64,000 nucleotides of DNA from Oscillibacter valericigenes (GCF_021531435.1 NZ_JAFBIS010000007.1:60608-124607), one strand, 5' to 3'. Counted from the stretch's first letter, positions 1 through 8,616 are shown. Made by a program: numbers and translations. Notes: a model not told the origin generated them from the sequence alone.

Positions 1-285
1 GGCGTCAGCGACCTTGGTGCAGCGAGAGGAGATGGAGTACAGGGTCACGGTGGCACCCTCCTCCAGGGCTTTCTGATACAGTTCTTCGTCGGTCTCGTCG
101 GTGTTGTAGATGCCGGAGCTCTGCTCCCACTCGGTCAGGTCAGACTCAGCGGGCTTTTCGGCGGGCTGCTCGGTCTGGGCGGGGGTCTCGGCGGGGGCTT
201 GCTCAGCTTTCTTGCCGCAGGCGGTCAGGCTGAAGAGCATGACCACGGCCATCAGCGCGGCCAGAGCGTTCTTGTGCTTGAACAT
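1..285 (-). CDS. ABC transporter substrate-binding lipoprotein, N-terminal part (runs off the window)
   Basis: Only the first 95 codons lie in the window. The start at 285 follows a clear AAGGAGG site. The sequence has a lipoprotein signal: a basic start, a hydrophobic stretch and the lipobox LTAC with the acylated Cys near residue 23. A Pro/Glu/Ala-rich linker follows, then a mature start of the type seen in iron(III)/thiamine binding proteins (motif GATVTLYSISSR). It should deliver ligand to the ATPase and fused permease encoded directly upstream on the same strand. The ligand is not readable from this fragment. The family assignment rests mainly on the neighbours, since ferric-iron, thiamine, spermidine and phosphonate systems share this layout. 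Confidence 0.8.
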   Translation of the reverse strand, partial: MFKHKNALAALMAVVMLFSLTACGKKAEQAPAETPAQTEQPAEKPAESDLTEWEQSSGIYNTDETDEELYQKALEEGATVTLYSISSRCTKVADA

Positions 286-347
286 TTCCTTTTCCTCCTT
301 GATTTCTTCCTTTTTATTTCATGCGGCATCCGCCGCTAGGGCACGGA

Positions 348-1469
348 TCAGACGCAGTACTTGATGAGGTTCTCTGTGGTAGAGTCGAAGACGTTGATCT
401 TCTTGGGATTGAAGCCCAGGTAGACCTTCTCGTCGCTGCCGTAGTGGGTGGAGCCCAGCTCCTTGACGGTGAGCATATCGCCGCCCACCCGGACGGAGAC
501 CAGGGTCTCGGAGCCGGCGGGCATGCCGGAGTAGACATGGCCCTCAATGCGGTGCTCGTCGTCGGCGGTGCGGCTGATGGTCAGCTGCTCGGGCCGGATG
601 CCCAGGGTCACGTCGAGCTTGCCGCTCTGGGGCGCTTCGGGCGTCATGTCCGCCCGGTCAAAGCTGACCTGTCCCACGGAGCTCTCCGTCACCATGCCGC
701 CCGCGTCCACGGTGGCGGTGCCCTTGACGAAGTTGATGCTGGGGTTGCCGATGAAGTCCGCGGTGTACAGGTTCACGGGGTTGTCATACAGCTCCAGGGG
801 CGGCGCTACCTGGACCAGCTCGCCCTTGCGGAACAGGGCAATGCGGGTGGACATGGTCAGGGCCTCCACCTGGTCGTGAGTGACGTAGATGATGGTGGTG
901 CCGGTCTCATGGTGCAGCCGCTTCAGCTCGGCACGCATATCCACGCGGAGCTTGGCGTCCAGGTTGGAAAGAGGCTCGTCCAGCAGCAGCAGACGGGGCT
1001 CGGACACAATGGCGCGGGCGATGGCGACACGCTGCTGCTGGCCGCCGGAGAGCTCCGTGGGGTAGCGCTTGGCGTACTCGCCGATCTGCATCCGCTCCAG
1101 GGCGCTGGCGACCTTCTTGGCGATGACATCGCTGGACTCCTTGCGGATCTTCAACCCGAAGGCCACGTTGTCAAACACGGTCATGTGGGGCCACAGGGCG
1201 TAGGACTGGAACACCAGGTTCAGGTTACGCTTGCTGGGAGGCGCGAAGTAGGCCTCGGCGGCGTTGACGATCTCCTTGTCGTCCATGTGGATGAAGCCGT
1301 TCTGGGGCTTTTCCAGGCCGGAGACCACACGCAGGGTGGTGGTCTTGCCGCAGCCGGAGGGACCCAGCAGGGTCATGAAGTCGCCATCCTCGATGGTCAG
1401 GTTCAGGTTCTTCAGGACGTGGTTCTTGCCGTAGAATTTATCAATATTCGTCAGTACGATCTTGCTCAT
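348..1469 (-). CDS. ABC transporter ATP-binding protein (FbpC/PotA/MalK type)
   Basis: This 373-residue ATPase powers the importer formed with the flanking permease and binding protein. Walker A (GPSGCGKTT) is at about residues 36-44, the signature LSGGQQQ at 140-146 and Walker B LLLLDEP at 159-165. A C-terminal TOBE-like region from about residue 240 is usual for iron, polyamine and maltose importers. The start at 1469 has an AAAGGAGAG site. The gene lies 20 nt after the permease gene and 62 nt before the lipoprotein gene, so the three form one operon reading leftward. It acts on the cytoplasmic face of the membrane. All ATPase motifs look intact. The substrate is inferred only from class: Fe3+ or thiamine most likely, polyamine possible. 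Confidence 0.9.
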   Translation of the reverse strand: MSKIVLTNIDKFYGKNHVLKNLNLTIEDGDFMTLLGPSGCGKTTTLRVVSGLEKPQNGFIHMDDKEIVNAAEAYFAPPSKRNLNLVFQSYALWPHMTVFDNVAFGLKIRKESSDVIAKKVASALERMQIGEYAKRYPTELSGGQQQRVAIARAIVSEPRLLLLDEPLSNLDAKLRVDMRAELKRLHHETGTTIIYVTHDQVEALTMSTRIALFRKGELVQVAPPLELYDNPVNLYTADFIGNPSINFVKGTATVDAGGMVTESSVGQVSFDRADMTPEAPQSGKLDVTLGIRPEQLTISRTADDEHRIEGHVYSGMPAGSETLVSVRVGGDMLTVKELGSTHYGSDEKVYLGFNPKKINVFDSTTENLIKYCV

Positions 1470-1489
1470 AATTGCTCTCCTTTCTGTTC

Positions 1490-3355
1490 TCAGCCGGCCA
1501 TGCTCTTGGCCAGGTCAGCGTCTCCGAAGATATTCGCCAGCGCGTACACCAGGAACACGATGGAGAACATCACGATGGCCACGCAGTTAGATGCCTGGGG
1601 GCAGTTCTGATTCTGATACTGGAACGCCAGGTAGGGCAGCGTGGAGGTCTTGGGGGTCATGATCAGGATGATCAGGTCCAGTTCCTTCATAATGGAGACG
1701 AAGATCAGCATGAAGCCGGAGATGAAACCGCTCTTGGACAGCGGGAACACGATCTTGACGAAGCGCTTGAAGAAGCCGGCGCCTTCGATCATGGCGGCCT
1801 CCTCCAGCTCGCCGCTGATCTGCAGCATGTTGGAGGTGCCGGCGCGGGAGGCGAAGGGCAGGTGCTTCACCACGGAGGTCAGCGTCAGCAGGGCGAAGGT
1901 GCCGTACAGCGCCGGGACCAGGGTCACGCCAAACAGGGTCTGGGGCTTGGAGAACATGGAGAGGTAGATGCCGCCGAAGGCCACGGAGGGGATCAGGTAG
2001 GGGATGAACACCAGCTGCTCCACCAGCTTGCCGTGGAACTTGCCGCGGCCCTTGGCGCAGATGTAGCCCAGCAGCTGGCCGAAGATGGTGCCGAACACGC
2101 CGTTGACAATGGTCAGCTTCAGGGAGTTCCACAGCGCCAGCTTGAAGTTGCTGTTCTTGAAGATGCCGGGAACGCCCTCCATGATGTTCGGGTCGCCCTC
2201 GCCGATCCAGTAGTACAGCGTGAAGTTATCCAGGGAGTACACGCCCTCTTTCAGCATGCAGCTCTCGACGATCAGGATGACCACCGGCATGATGATGCCG
2301 ACGATGAAGAAGATGATCAGGATGAGGGTGATCAAAGGCTTCCATCCGCCCAGTCCGATGAGGGTGGAGCGGCCGCCCTTGCCGCCGATGGTGGCGTAGG
2401 ACTTCCGGGAGCCGATGAGCTTCTGGTTGATGAACACGGACAGGGCGGCGATGCAGATCATCAGGATGGCCATGGCGAAGGCCGTCTGGGTGTTCTGGGA
2501 CTTGGAGTTGGAGTACAGCTCACTGGACAGCGTCCGGAAGCTGACGGGAGAGCCCAGGTAATTGATGGTGCCGAAGGTACCGATGGCCTTGGAGAAGGTC
2601 AGGATGACGGCGGACAGCATGGAGGGCAGCACCAGGGGAAGGGTGATCTTCCGCAGGATGAGGCTCTTGCTGGCGCCCTGGATCTCGCCCATCTCCTCCA
2701 GCTCGGAGTTGATGGAGCCCAGCGCACCGGAGACCAGCAGGTACGTATAGGCGTAATAGTGCAGCGTCAGCACGATGATGATGGCGATGGGGCCGTAGGC
2801 AATGGGCGAGAGGATCGTTTCAATGGCCTCATTGGACATGCCCATGGAGGTCATGATCGACGCCACAAAGCCCGCCGAGCCGCCGACACGGGGCGTCTTG
2901 AACATACTGAGCCACGCCTGGGACTTCACCCAGGAGGGGATCATGTAGGGGATGATGACCGCCAGGGAGAAGAAGGGCTTGAAGGGCAGGTCGGAGCGGA
3001 CCATCAGCCAGGCCAGAATGGAGCCCAGGGCAATGGCGCACACGGACACGCCGACGCCGATCTTCAAAGAGTTCACCAGGGGGACGATCAGCAGGTTTTT
3101 GGACAGCTCGCTGGCCAGCAGCCGCTGCCAGTAGTAGAACGTAAATTCACCGGCCACGCCGCCGGGAACCGCCCGCAGATCCCGCTGGGACAGTTGGAAG
3201 GTCGTGGACAGCATGTCCACCAGGGGGAAGATGATCAGGTAGGTCAGCAGGACGATGGCGATCAGTACGATCACATTGTAGGGGTTCGTGACCACAGCCT
3301 TGATCTGGTTCTTGAGACGCCTGGACCGGGAATAGCTTCGCTCATTTTGCTTCAT
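1490..3355 (-). CDS. ABC transporter permease, two fused membrane domains (FbpB/ThiP type)
   Basis: The 621-residue protein carries two complete inner-membrane permease units in one chain, as in FbpB, AfuB and ThiP. Each half has hydrophobic helices and an EAA-type loop that docks on the ATPase: EEMGEIQGASKS in the first half and EEAAMIEGAGFFKR in the second. A basic N-terminus (RSYSRSRRLKNQIK) precedes the first helix near residues 28-48. It is the promoter-proximal gene of the leftward operon. A promoter and an AAACGTTT operator lie upstream. The fused form limits the options to iron, thiamine or related small-ligand importers. Confidence 0.88.
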   Translation of the reverse strand: MKQNERSYSRSRRLKNQIKAVVTNPYNVIVLIAIVLLTYLIIFPLVDMLSTTFQLSQRDLRAVPGGVAGEFTFYYWQRLLASELSKNLLIVPLVNSLKIGVGVSVCAIALGSILAWLMVRSDLPFKPFFSLAVIIPYMIPSWVKSQAWLSMFKTPRVGGSAGFVASIMTSMGMSNEAIETILSPIAYGPIAIIIVLTLHYYAYTYLLVSGALGSINSELEEMGEIQGASKSLILRKITLPLVLPSMLSAVILTFSKAIGTFGTINYLGSPVSFRTLSSELYSNSKSQNTQTAFAMAILMICIAALSVFINQKLIGSRKSYATIGGKGGRSTLIGLGGWKPLITLILIIFFIVGIIMPVVILIVESCMLKEGVYSLDNFTLYYWIGEGDPNIMEGVPGIFKNSNFKLALWNSLKLTIVNGVFGTIFGQLLGYICAKGRGKFHGKLVEQLVFIPYLIPSVAFGGIYLSMFSKPQTLFGVTLVPALYGTFALLTLTSVVKHLPFASRAGTSNMLQISGELEEAAMIEGAGFFKRFVKIVFPLSKSGFISGFMLIFVSIMKELDLIILIMTPKTSTLPYLAFQYQNQNCPQASNCVAIVMFSIVFLVYALANIFGDADLAKSMAG

Positions 3356-3428
3356 TGCGTGAAGGCACCCTCTCTCTTTCCTGAGATTTCAAAGCAGAAA
3401 GCACGCCCACAGTTTCGCGGTTTTATGC

Positions 3429-3483
3429 AAACGTTTTCGGCTTTCTTGCTAATACCTTATCATTCCATGTAGAGAATTGTCAA
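3429..3483 (-). promoter_or_regulatory. Promoter with LacI-type operator for the ABC operon
   Basis: On the minus strand TTGACA (3478-3483) and TAAGGT (3454-3459) are 18 nt apart. The palindrome AAACGTTT (3429-3436) lies about 15-20 nt downstream of the predicted start, where a bound repressor would block transcription. The core resembles LacI-family half-sites. The LacI gene faces the operon. The rest of 3356-3766 is AT-rich non-coding sequence. Confidence 0.55.
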
Positions 3484-3718
3484 GCGTTGTTTGCACTTTT
3501 CACATTAAATACTATATTAGCCCCTTCTTTTTGTGTTGTTTGCACAATATCTTCTTGTGTCTCTTTTTGTTATAATGGAAACCGAAAAAGGTTTCGTAAG
3601 TCCTTTTTGACCGGATTATTTTTTGATTTTAGTCAAAATTTTGAATCTTTTTTCAGTTTTAACGCATCAATTTCCCATTTCGTGGAGAGACAGCATCCTG
3701 GTTTGCTTTCAGGAGTGC

Positions 3719-3726
3719 AAACGTTA
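3719..3726. promoter_or_regulatory. Second LacI-type operator, AAACGTTA
   Basis: The site lies 41 nt before the LacI start codon and matches the operator at 3429 in seven of eight bases. Both are preceded by TGC. Two sites about 290 bp apart in one divergent region suggest autoregulation, and looping is possible. Confidence 0.45.
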
Positions 3727-3766
3727 CCAGCAAATATAGCAATCACTGTGGGGGGCGGAATTTTTC

Positions 3767-4777
3767 ATGCGGCGTGTAACGATCAAAGACATTGCCCGGA
3801 TGGCGGGCGTTTCCGTGACCACTGTTTCCAGAGCCATCAACAACGCGCCGGAGATCAGTCCGGAGACCCGGGAGCGCATCCTGGAGCTCTGCCAGAAAGA
3901 GGGATACCGCACCAATCTGCTGGCCCGCAGCCTGATTTCCAGCCGCTCCAATGTGATCGGCGTCGTTTTGCCCGACATCTCCAGCCCGTTCCACGCAGCC
4001 CTGGCCCTGCATATTGAGACCTGCACGGCCCAGCTTGGCTACCAGGTCATGCTGTGCAGCGGCCGCCCCGGGAAAAAGGGCATCGACGAGCTGTTCGACT
4101 TCCTCATCAGCCAGCGGGTGGACGGCATCCTGCTGGCCAGCTCCAGCAACGGCGCACCGGCGCTGCTGGAGAAGTACCAGTCCGCCGTCCCCATCGTGCT
4201 GCTGGGCGCCTTTGTCCCGCCGGACGCCTCGACACGCATCAACTGTGTCAGCACCGACAACTATGTGGGCGGCCAGATGGCCGCCCGGTATCTCCACGGC
4301 CTGGGCCATCGGAAGGTAGTCTATCTGGGCGCCCGCCGGCACAGCGACACCCACCTTCTCCGGCACAGGGGATTTGAAGACGCGGCTTCCGAGCTTGGAA
4401 TGGAAGTGTCCACGGTATGGAATCAGGAAAACCGCTCCACCACGGAAAGCGGCTACCAATTGGCCATGGAGATCTTCCGGAAGCCCTTTTCCCAGACGGC
4501 GGTGTTCGCCGCCTCGGACCTCATTGCTCTGGGCGCTATGCAGGCGGCGGATGAATTGGGGATCTCCATTCCTGGCCGCCTGTCTCTCATGGGCTTCGAC
4601 AACATCGACTACACCGCCCTGCCCAAGATCCGGCTGACCACCATCTCCCAGCGGACCGAGGCTCTGGCCGGCTCCGGCGTGCGGCTTTTGATGGAACTGA
4701 TCCAGCAGGGCGATGGGATGGAATTCACCCAGCGCCTGCTGACGCCGGTGCTGATCCAGCGGAACACCTGCCGGTAA
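3767..4777 (+). CDS. LacI-family transcriptional regulator
   Basis: The 336-residue protein starts with the typical LacI helix-turn-helix and hinge (VTIKDIARMAGVSVTTVS, residues 3-20). A periplasmic-binding-protein-like ligand domain follows, with VIGVVLPDISSPFHAAL at its start and the usual late FDNIDYTALPKIRLTTI motif. Length is normal. It reads away from the ABC operon, and AAACGTT palindromes sit on both sides of the divergent region. It therefore most likely represses that operon and itself. The effector cannot be read from sequence. LacI members usually bind sugars, which is slightly at odds with an iron/thiamine-type transporter, so the transporter may carry a sugar-phosphate-like or organic ligand. 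Confidence 0.9.
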   Translation: MRRVTIKDIARMAGVSVTTVSRAINNAPEISPETRERILELCQKEGYRTNLLARSLISSRSNVIGVVLPDISSPFHAALALHIETCTAQLGYQVMLCSGRPGKKGIDELFDFLISQRVDGILLASSSNGAPALLEKYQSAVPIVLLGAFVPPDASTRINCVSTDNYVGGQMAARYLHGLGHRKVVYLGARRHSDTHLLRHRGFEDAASELGMEVSTVWNQENRSTTESGYQLAMEIFRKPFSQTAVFAASDLIALGAMQAADELGISIPGRLSLMGFDNIDYTALPKIRLTTISQRTEALAGSGVRLLMELIQQGDGMEFTQRLLTPVLIQRNTCR

Positions 4778-4900
4778 AAAGTGCGCGCTGAAATTTTGTT
4801 AAAAAACGTTGCATTTGTCATATCTTTTTCCTACTAAAATGGTATGATAATATAAAATCTGTACCGGGAAACCCCCGCAATTGATAAGGAGGGCGAAAAC

Positions 4901-5275
4901 ATGGCATTCAAGGCGATCTATGGAAATCCCCTGCAGGACCCGAAGTCAGACTATCAATCCGCCGTAAAGATCGGGAATATCCGGTTCGGGAAGGACGCGC
5001 TGTATATTCCGGCCTTTCCGGTGGGCGCGCAGTATCTCCCTCTGGAAACGCTGGACCGGGCCTGGGTCCAGAAGAGCTCCATCTCCCCCAAGGGCTGCTG
5101 CGGCGGACAGCTGCAGGTCTTTGTGGTGCGGGTCCAGTACGGCGGCGAGTTCTATCAGAGCCTGACCTTTGACCGGGAGCAGGACGCCAACCGGGCCCTC
5201 GGCCTGCTGAAAGAGCGCCGCCCGGAGCTGCCCGGCGCGCCGGAGGGCGTGGGCCCCGGCAGCAGCATCGTTTGA
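4901..5275 (+). CDS. Unrecognised 124-residue protein
   Basis: I do not recognise this protein. It starts after a textbook AAGGAGG site (4887-4893) and has codon use like its neighbours, so it is very likely expressed. It has no signal peptide or membrane helix. A Cys-Cys-Gly-Gly stretch sits near residue 65 (PKGCCGGQLQVF), followed by a beta-rich segment with many aromatic residues, which could be a small PH-like or OB-like fold. The end is Pro/Gly-rich and looks disordered. It stands alone between the LacI gene and a strong terminator at 5312, so it is monocistronic. No function is proposed. Confidence 0.7.
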   Translation: MAFKAIYGNPLQDPKSDYQSAVKIGNIRFGKDALYIPAFPVGAQYLPLETLDRAWVQKSSISPKGCCGGQLQVFVVRVQYGGEFYQSLTFDREQDANRALGLLKERRPELPGAPEGVGPGSSIV

Positions 5276-5311
5276 GGCACATTTTTCGAAAAAGCGTTGA
5301 AAAATCAATGG

Positions 5312-5366
5312 CCGCAGAAAGGTTTCCCTTTGGCAAATGCCGGGGGAAACCTTTCTGCGGTATTTT
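5312..5366 (+). terminator. Strong intrinsic terminator
   Basis: A perfect 17-bp stem (CCGCAGAAAGGTTTCCC and its complement) with a 15-nt loop is followed by TATTTT. It ends the small gene at 4901-5275. Confidence 0.85.
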
Positions 5367-5437
5367 CAGGATCCCCGCCGGCAAAACGCCCGCAACTCCG
5401 TCCATCTCTCCGCATAGACTGACAGTAATACTACTCT

Positions 5438-5560
5438 CCCATTAAAATAAGATATTTTAATGGGAACCGCCGCGCTTTGCGCGTCGGTGCGTCTCATAAG
5501 AATCCAACGCGCCGTTGGCGCTATAAAAACAAGACCATTGTCTTGTTTTTAATGGATTCT
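5438..5560 (+). repeat. Hairpin array before the glycosyltransferase gene
   Basis: Three nested or adjacent inverted repeats fill this stretch. CCCATTAAAAT pairs with ATTTTAATGGG (5438-5448/5454-5464). AGAATCCA pairs with TGGATTCT (5499-5506/5553-5560). Inside the latter, AAAAACAAGAC pairs with GTCTTGTTTTT (5525-5535/5540-5550), an 11-bp hairpin ending in five Ts that looks like a terminator. Short GCGC and CGCC/GGCG palindromes lie between. It could be a structured 5' leader with an attenuator or a small decayed mobile repeat. Confidence 0.5.
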
Positions 5561-5600
5561 AGTATAAGCTGCCGTATGGCGGAAATTGGGAGGGATTTGC

Positions 5601-6884
5601 ATGAAGGTCGCCGTTTTAAGCATGTTCAACGGGCTGAGCAGTACGTATTCGCTGGTCAACGTCGTGGCCGAACACCTGAAAATGCTGCTGGACGCCGGGA
5701 TACCCACGAAAGTTCTGGTCAGTGAGGACTGCCCCGACAGTGACCGGAGCGGCATCTTCGCCGATGAGCGGCTGGAGTGGGTGAAGATCACAAACCGGCT
5801 GGACGGCAGGCCGATCCAGTGGCACGACTACTCCCAGCCGTCCGGGGAGGTGCATGAGAGCTTTTATGCGGAAGCGGAGGTCATCGCCCAAAGCCTCCAG
5901 GCGGCTCTTTCCGACGTGGATGTGTGCATCATGCACGACATCCATTACCAGGGCTGGCGCCTCGTCCACAATGTGGCTGTCCGCAAGGCGCAGGAGGGCC
6001 TGCCCCATGTCAGGTTCATCGCCTTTACCCACTCCGCGCCGGTGAACCGGCCGCCCGCGCCCCAGTATCCCTTCTCCTGCCGGTACACCGCCATGCCCCA
6101 CACCATTTACGTCTATCCCACCCAGTCCGGCATCCCCGCGCTGGCACGGCAGTACGACGTGCCGGAGGGAAAGTGCCGGGTCGTCTCCAACAGTCTGAAC
6201 CTGCTCTCCGCCATGAGCGCGGATATTGCCGCCGTTCACAGCCGGATGGACCTGTTGACCCCCGATTTCCTGATCGTCTACCCCGGGCGCTTTACAACGG
6301 GAAAACGGTTTGAAAAGGTGGCGGCCCTGGCCGGCGCTATCAAAAAGCGGACGGAGCGGACCGTGAAGGTGGTCTTCTGTGACTTCCCCTGTATGGACAC
6401 GGATGCTGTCAAGTATAAGCTCATCATCCGGGCCACCGGGGAGGTGTGCGGGCTGGATGGCGAAGACATGCTCTTTACCAGCGACCTTGGCTACCAGTCC
6501 GGCTTCCCCCGCGGCGCGGTGCTGGAGCTTTTCACGCTGTCGAACCTGTTCATCTGCCCGTCCTACTCCGAGTCCTTCGGCCTGACGGTGCTGGAGGCGG
6601 CCAGCCGGGGGAATTTCCTGGTGCTGAACGAGGCCGTTCCCGCGCTGGAGGAGCTGGGGAAAAAGTTCGGCGCGTATTTTATGCGCTGGGACGCCCGGAA
6701 CTTCGGCTTTGATACCAAGGAGACCTACCAGCCGTCCGAGATGGGGTATCTGGAAAACCACGCGGTGAAGATCGCCGACCGGATGCGGGATAACCCGGTG
6801 CTGCGGGCCAAGGCCCTGACCCGTCAGTTCTTCAGCCCCGGCTGGGTGTGGTACAATCAGCTCCAGCCGCTGCTGGAAGCATAA
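5601..6884 (+). CDS. Glycosyltransferase, GT4-like (GT-B fold)
   Basis: The 427-residue protein has the outline of a retaining GT-B enzyme that moves a sugar from a nucleotide-sugar donor. The N-terminal domain starts KVAVLSMFNGLSSTYSLVN. The C-terminal domain has YPGRFTTGKRFEKV and the GT4 donor signature SESFGLTVLEAASRG (from about residue 323), with the ExxxxxxxE glutamates. The start at 5601 is chosen because GGGAGGG lies 6 nt before ATG. A TTG five codons earlier has no such site. The gene is isolated, with a hairpin-rich leader upstream and a convergent gene downstream. Acceptor and product are unknown, and no other cell-surface sugar genes adjoin it. Confidence 0.82.
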   Translation: MKVAVLSMFNGLSSTYSLVNVVAEHLKMLLDAGIPTKVLVSEDCPDSDRSGIFADERLEWVKITNRLDGRPIQWHDYSQPSGEVHESFYAEAEVIAQSLQAALSDVDVCIMHDIHYQGWRLVHNVAVRKAQEGLPHVRFIAFTHSAPVNRPPAPQYPFSCRYTAMPHTIYVYPTQSGIPALARQYDVPEGKCRVVSNSLNLLSAMSADIAAVHSRMDLLTPDFLIVYPGRFTTGKRFEKVAALAGAIKKRTERTVKVVFCDFPCMDTDAVKYKLIIRATGEVCGLDGEDMLFTSDLGYQSGFPRGAVLELFTLSNLFICPSYSESFGLTVLEAASRGNFLVLNEAVPALEELGKKFGAYFMRWDARNFGFDTKETYQPSEMGYLENHAVKIADRMRDNPVLRAKALTRQFFSPGWVWYNQLQPLLEA

Positions 6885-6954
6885 GAGAAGCCGCCCATCC
6901 GGGCAGCTTTTCTGTTCTCCGTGGACGTTCGTCCGCAGTTGTCAGCTCCGGGGG

Positions 6955-7326
6955 TCACACGGTGGGCTCGTCATCCTTGTGCTTCGTCGTGGTCGTGGTG
7001 GTGCTGGTGGTGCTGGTTGTCGTGGTGCTGATGGTCAGCACATCCTCCAGCTTGAACTGGAGCAGCATCTGGGTCTTGATGACCTCTTTCAGGGTCTGGT
7101 CCACCGAGCGGTTGATGTCCAGCAGGTCCTCAATGGTGGGAGTGGTTCTCTCCCACTCCTGATCCTCAAGGGTGCCAAGCACAAACTGGATTTTTTCCGC
7201 CTCGGCGTTGATGATATGGGCAAGGCCCAGCTCCTCAAAGGCAATGGAGGCCAGCAGCAGGTTCACGGAATCCTCCGTGGAAATATCGACAGACGCATCC
7301 ACGTCCGGAATATTGGGAAAAGACAT
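6955..7326 (-). CDS. FPNIP-type small protein with Thr-rich tail (spore/surface-like)
   Basis: This 123-residue protein opens MSFPNIPDVDASVDI, then has a helical segment (SVNLLLASIAFEELGLAHII, INAEAEKIQFVLGTL) and a second one (LKEVIKTQMLLQFKLEDVL). It ends in a tail of almost only Thr and Ser. I recall such headers on Bacillota spore-surface or collagen-like proteins. That link is from memory of the family pattern and is not proven here. A good AAAGGAG site precedes ATG. It is the divergent partner of the paralogue at 7465, 138 bp away, suggesting a duplication. No signal peptide or membrane span is visible. Confidence 0.72.
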   Translation of the reverse strand: MSFPNIPDVDASVDISTEDSVNLLLASIAFEELGLAHIINAEAEKIQFVLGTLEDQEWERTTPTIEDLLDINRSVDQTLKEVIKTQMLLQFKLEDVLTISTTTTSTTSTTTTTTKHKDDEPTV

Positions 7327-7464
7327 ATAAGACTCCTTTCTCCAATGGGTCTATTTCATTATAGTTCGGTTCCCTCCATGTGTGCATACACCCCCGGGGA
7401 AACCCCGAAATATACTGGTGAGAGAACGTATCTCTCATACTCCCTCAAAGAAAGGAGCGTTCTG

Positions 7465-8262
7465 ATGTCATTTCCGAACATTCCGGACATTGAGCCGGTC
7501 ATTGATATGGATTCCTGCGACGCGGTCAACCTCTTGCTCTCCTCTATCGCCATGGAGGAAATGAGTTTGGCAAAGCTCATGGACGCCGAACACGATAAAA
7601 TACGGCATGTGCTGGACCGCTGTCAGCACGGCGGCTGCACGCTGCGCGACGTCACGGAAGTGAATAAAAGCGCAGAGGACATGATCAAAACGATCATCAA
7701 GCTCCAGATGCTGCTCCAGTTCAAGCTGGAAAACGTCCGGGAGCTGATGCCCTGCACCACGACGACCACCACCACATCCACCACCTGCACATCCACCACC
7801 TGCACCCGCTCCACCACAACAAGGCCCTGTCGCCGCGGCTGCTGTCTGATGGGCACCGCACGGGGCTGCATGGAAAACAGCCGTGTCCCCTTTTCCGGCC
7901 GGCCCTTTTCCCTCCACGCGTTCATCCCCAGCGGGGACAGCACGGACCGCGCCATCCGGTATACTGCCGGTGACGAGCACGATGGCCTGTGCCTGTACGC
8001 GTCCGGGCACGAAGCGGCGGTCCGGTGTCCCGAGGGCCGGTCAAACGTGCTTTCGGTACAGGGCACGGGCCGTCTGACGCGGTTCCGCCGCGGGGAGCGC
8101 GACCTTTCGGAAGCCGCCGCCTATCAGCTGGCGGTCCGTGAGGAAGCCTGCGGCCGTCTGGTGTTCAGAATTCAGTTTTCCACCGGCTCCCAGCCCGGTT
8201 TTTCCTATGACAGCGGCCCCGTCAGAGCGGACGGCCCCGACCTCCGTATGAGCGTCTTTTAA
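7465..8262 (+). CDS. FPNIP-type paralogue with Thr/Cys tail and extra C-terminal domain
   Basis: The start at 7465 follows AAAGGAG. An in-frame open stretch reaches further upstream but lacks a ribosome site. Residues 1-95 match the divergent neighbour: MSFPNIPD, DAVNLLLSSIAMEEMSLAKL and IKLQMLLQFKLENV. The linker mixes Thr with repeated Cys (TSTTCTSTTCTRSTTTRPC), then RRGCC. About 140 more residues look like a beta-rich domain: FSLHAFIPSGDSTDRAIRY, then LVFRIQFSTGSQPGFSYDSG near the end. The neighbour lacks this domain. The Cys-studded linker could be disulfide cross-linked, as in insoluble coats. Role unknown; a surface or coat component is a guess. Confidence 0.72.
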   Translation: MSFPNIPDIEPVIDMDSCDAVNLLLSSIAMEEMSLAKLMDAEHDKIRHVLDRCQHGGCTLRDVTEVNKSAEDMIKTIIKLQMLLQFKLENVRELMPCTTTTTTTSTTCTSTTCTRSTTTRPCRRGCCLMGTARGCMENSRVPFSGRPFSLHAFIPSGDSTDRAIRYTAGDEHDGLCLYASGHEAAVRCPEGRSNVLSVQGTGRLTRFRRGERDLSEAAAYQLAVREEACGRLVFRIQFSTGSQPGFSYDSGPVRADGPDLRMSVF

Positions 8263-8354
8263 GGGCAGGCGGCTTTTCAAAAAGTTCTCTTGCGAAATGG
8301 AATTTGTTGCTGTAAAATAGCCTATCCAATCCATACGCAAAGGAGTTTTTTACC

Positions 8355-8606
8355 ATGAAAGTCACCGTCATCGGCAGCCATCTGTGCCCGGATACCCTGT
8401 ACGCCCTGAACCGCCTCAGCGAAGCAAAGGCGGAGATCGACTTCAAAAACCTCTCCGCAAGCCTCTCCGACCTGGAGGCCTATCTGGCCCTGCGGCAGGA
8501 CAGCCCCGCCTACGCCGACATCCGGGCAAACGGCGGCATCGGCATCCCCTGCTTCATCCTGGAGGACGGCACCGTCACCCGGGACCTGGACGCCGTGCTG
8601 AAATAA
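8355..8606 (+). CDS. Glutaredoxin-like protein
   Basis: The 83-residue protein has a thioredoxin-like start (KVTVIGSHLCPDTLYAL) with CPDT where glutaredoxins have CPYC, so only the N-terminal active-site Cys remains. A GIGIPCFILEDG segment supplies the cis-Pro region that contacts glutathione or the target. Length fits the class. One-Cys members usually reduce mixed disulfides or pass electrons, and some are structural only. The start has AAAGGAG 7-8 nt upstream. It is a single-gene unit closed by a strong bidirectional terminator shared with the potassium genes. Confidence 0.75.
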   Translation: MKVTVIGSHLCPDTLYALNRLSEAKAEIDFKNLSASLSDLEAYLALRQDSPAYADIRANGGIGIPCFILEDGTVTRDLDAVLK

Positions 8607-8616
8607 AGCATCCCAT

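Noticed and set aside
1472..3472. 666-residue plus-strand open frame
   Set aside because: Antisense shadow of the permease gene; the product is a Gln/Asp/His/Gly-rich sequence without domains.
5499..5560. Insertion sequence or integron attC site before the glycosyltransferase gene
   Set aside because: No transposase or integrase remnant, no target-site duplication and no attC core bases were found; kept only as a hairpin array.
7441..7464. Longer start for the FPNIP paralogue, in frame from 6979
   Set aside because: That extension runs antisense through the divergent neighbour gene and has no ribosome site; AAAGGAG marks the ATG at 7465.
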